A stretch of DNA of 7,392 nucleotides from an uncultured Bacteroidales bacterium. GTDB lineage: Bacteria; Bacteroidota; Bacteroidia; Bacteroidales; UBA932. The stretch spans positions 1 to 7,392 of the forward strand of contig CALADR010000301.1 of NCBI GenBank assembly GCA_937890845.1, read 5' to 3'. A program made the translations under genes and the position numbers. Under the pieces are notes generated by a model. That model did no database searches and was not told where the DNA came from. It worked only from the letters and a program-made list of their open reading frames with translations. Of the stretch, positions 7,166 to 7,392 are shown piece after piece (position 1 is the first letter of the stretch; every line of letters starts with the position of its first letter).

Positions 7166-7180
7166 GTAAACTTCAAAAAT

Positions 7181-7392
7181 CTACCCCTCTGCCAGACTCC
7201 TGATCTGTTCTTCCGTCAGACCGGTCGCATTAACAATCTGCTCTACCGAAAGTCCAATCGACAATAAGTTTCTCGCAATCTCGACCCGTCCTTTTTCGAG
7301 ACCTTCAGCAAGTCCTTCAGTACGCCCTTGTTTTTTCGCAAAGTCTATCGTATTTTCGTAATCGTAAATCATCTTCTGCGAATTTTGGTAAT
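7181..7392 (-). CDS. C-terminal tail of an Rpn / PD-(D/E)XK nuclease family putative transposase, 5'-truncated by the window edge
   Basis: About 70 residues of the C-terminus are visible, ending at TAG (7181-7183). The frame stays open past the Met at 7370-7372 to the window edge (YQNSQK precedes it), so the start and the nuclease domain lie outside. What is seen fits the tail of this family, common in Bacteroidota: a YQNS-type segment, YENTIDFAKKQGR, a glycine-glutamate repeat (RTEGLAEGLEKGR), and a final helical pair (ARNLLSIGLSVEQIVNATGL, then TEEQIRSL) like a small helix-turn-helix. Full members have an N-terminal PD-(D/E)XK nuclease core and are linked to RecA-independent recombination (RpnA in E. 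coli); some are called putative transposases. The core cannot be checked here, so activity is unknown. It is convergent with pth and separated from it by a hairpin. Family assignment is moderately sure, resting on the tail only. Confidence 0.75.
   Translation of the reverse strand, partial: YQNSQKMIYDYENTIDFAKKQGRTEGLAEGLEKGRVEIARNLLSIGLSVEQIVNATGLTEEQIRSLAEG

Overview
The window reads as ordinary chromosome from a member of the Bacteroidota, most likely order Bacteroidales. Three things support this: the form and neighbourhood of the rplY-pth pair, a TAnnTTTG-type (Bacteroides sigma-ABfr) promoter in front of rplY, and translation starts without Shine-Dalgarno sequences but with A/T-rich leaders. 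Base composition is intermediate, somewhat under 50% GC by eye. I would not place it below order level from sequence alone.

Layout, left to right: (1) the 3' part of a very large alpha-2-macroglobulin-like gene on +, running in from outside the window; (2) 8 nt later, a complete pbpC gene for penicillin-binding protein 1C on +; (3) a 97-nt intergenic region holding a promoter and a structured leader; (4) rplY, encoding the long CTC-type ribosomal protein L25, on +; (5) 11 nt later, pth, encoding peptidyl-tRNA hydrolase, on +; (6) a strong bidirectional hairpin; (7) on -, the 3' end of a gene of the Rpn / PD-(D/E)XK-nuclease 'putative transposase' family, running off the right edge.

The genes form two functional pairs. 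The first is the well-known bacterial alpha-2-macroglobulin plus PBP1C pair: a periplasmic thioester protease trap with a bifunctional peptidoglycan synthase, commonly read as a defence-and-repair module for the envelope. Its thioester, glycosyltransferase and transpeptidase motifs are all intact. The second is a translation pair: L25 on 5S rRNA, and peptidyl-tRNA hydrolase recycling peptidyl-tRNA that drops off ribosomes. It appears to start from its own promoter, which straddles the end of pbpC.

I see no evidence for an undescribed multi-gene system. The features most worth a second look are at the RNA level: a perfect 14-bp inverted repeat inside the pth coding sequence, a two-hairpin leader in front of rplY, and the obligatory non-ATG start of pbpC. 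No tRNA, rRNA, CRISPR array, complete insertion sequence or attachment site is visible, and no stretch over 300 nt lacks a gene.
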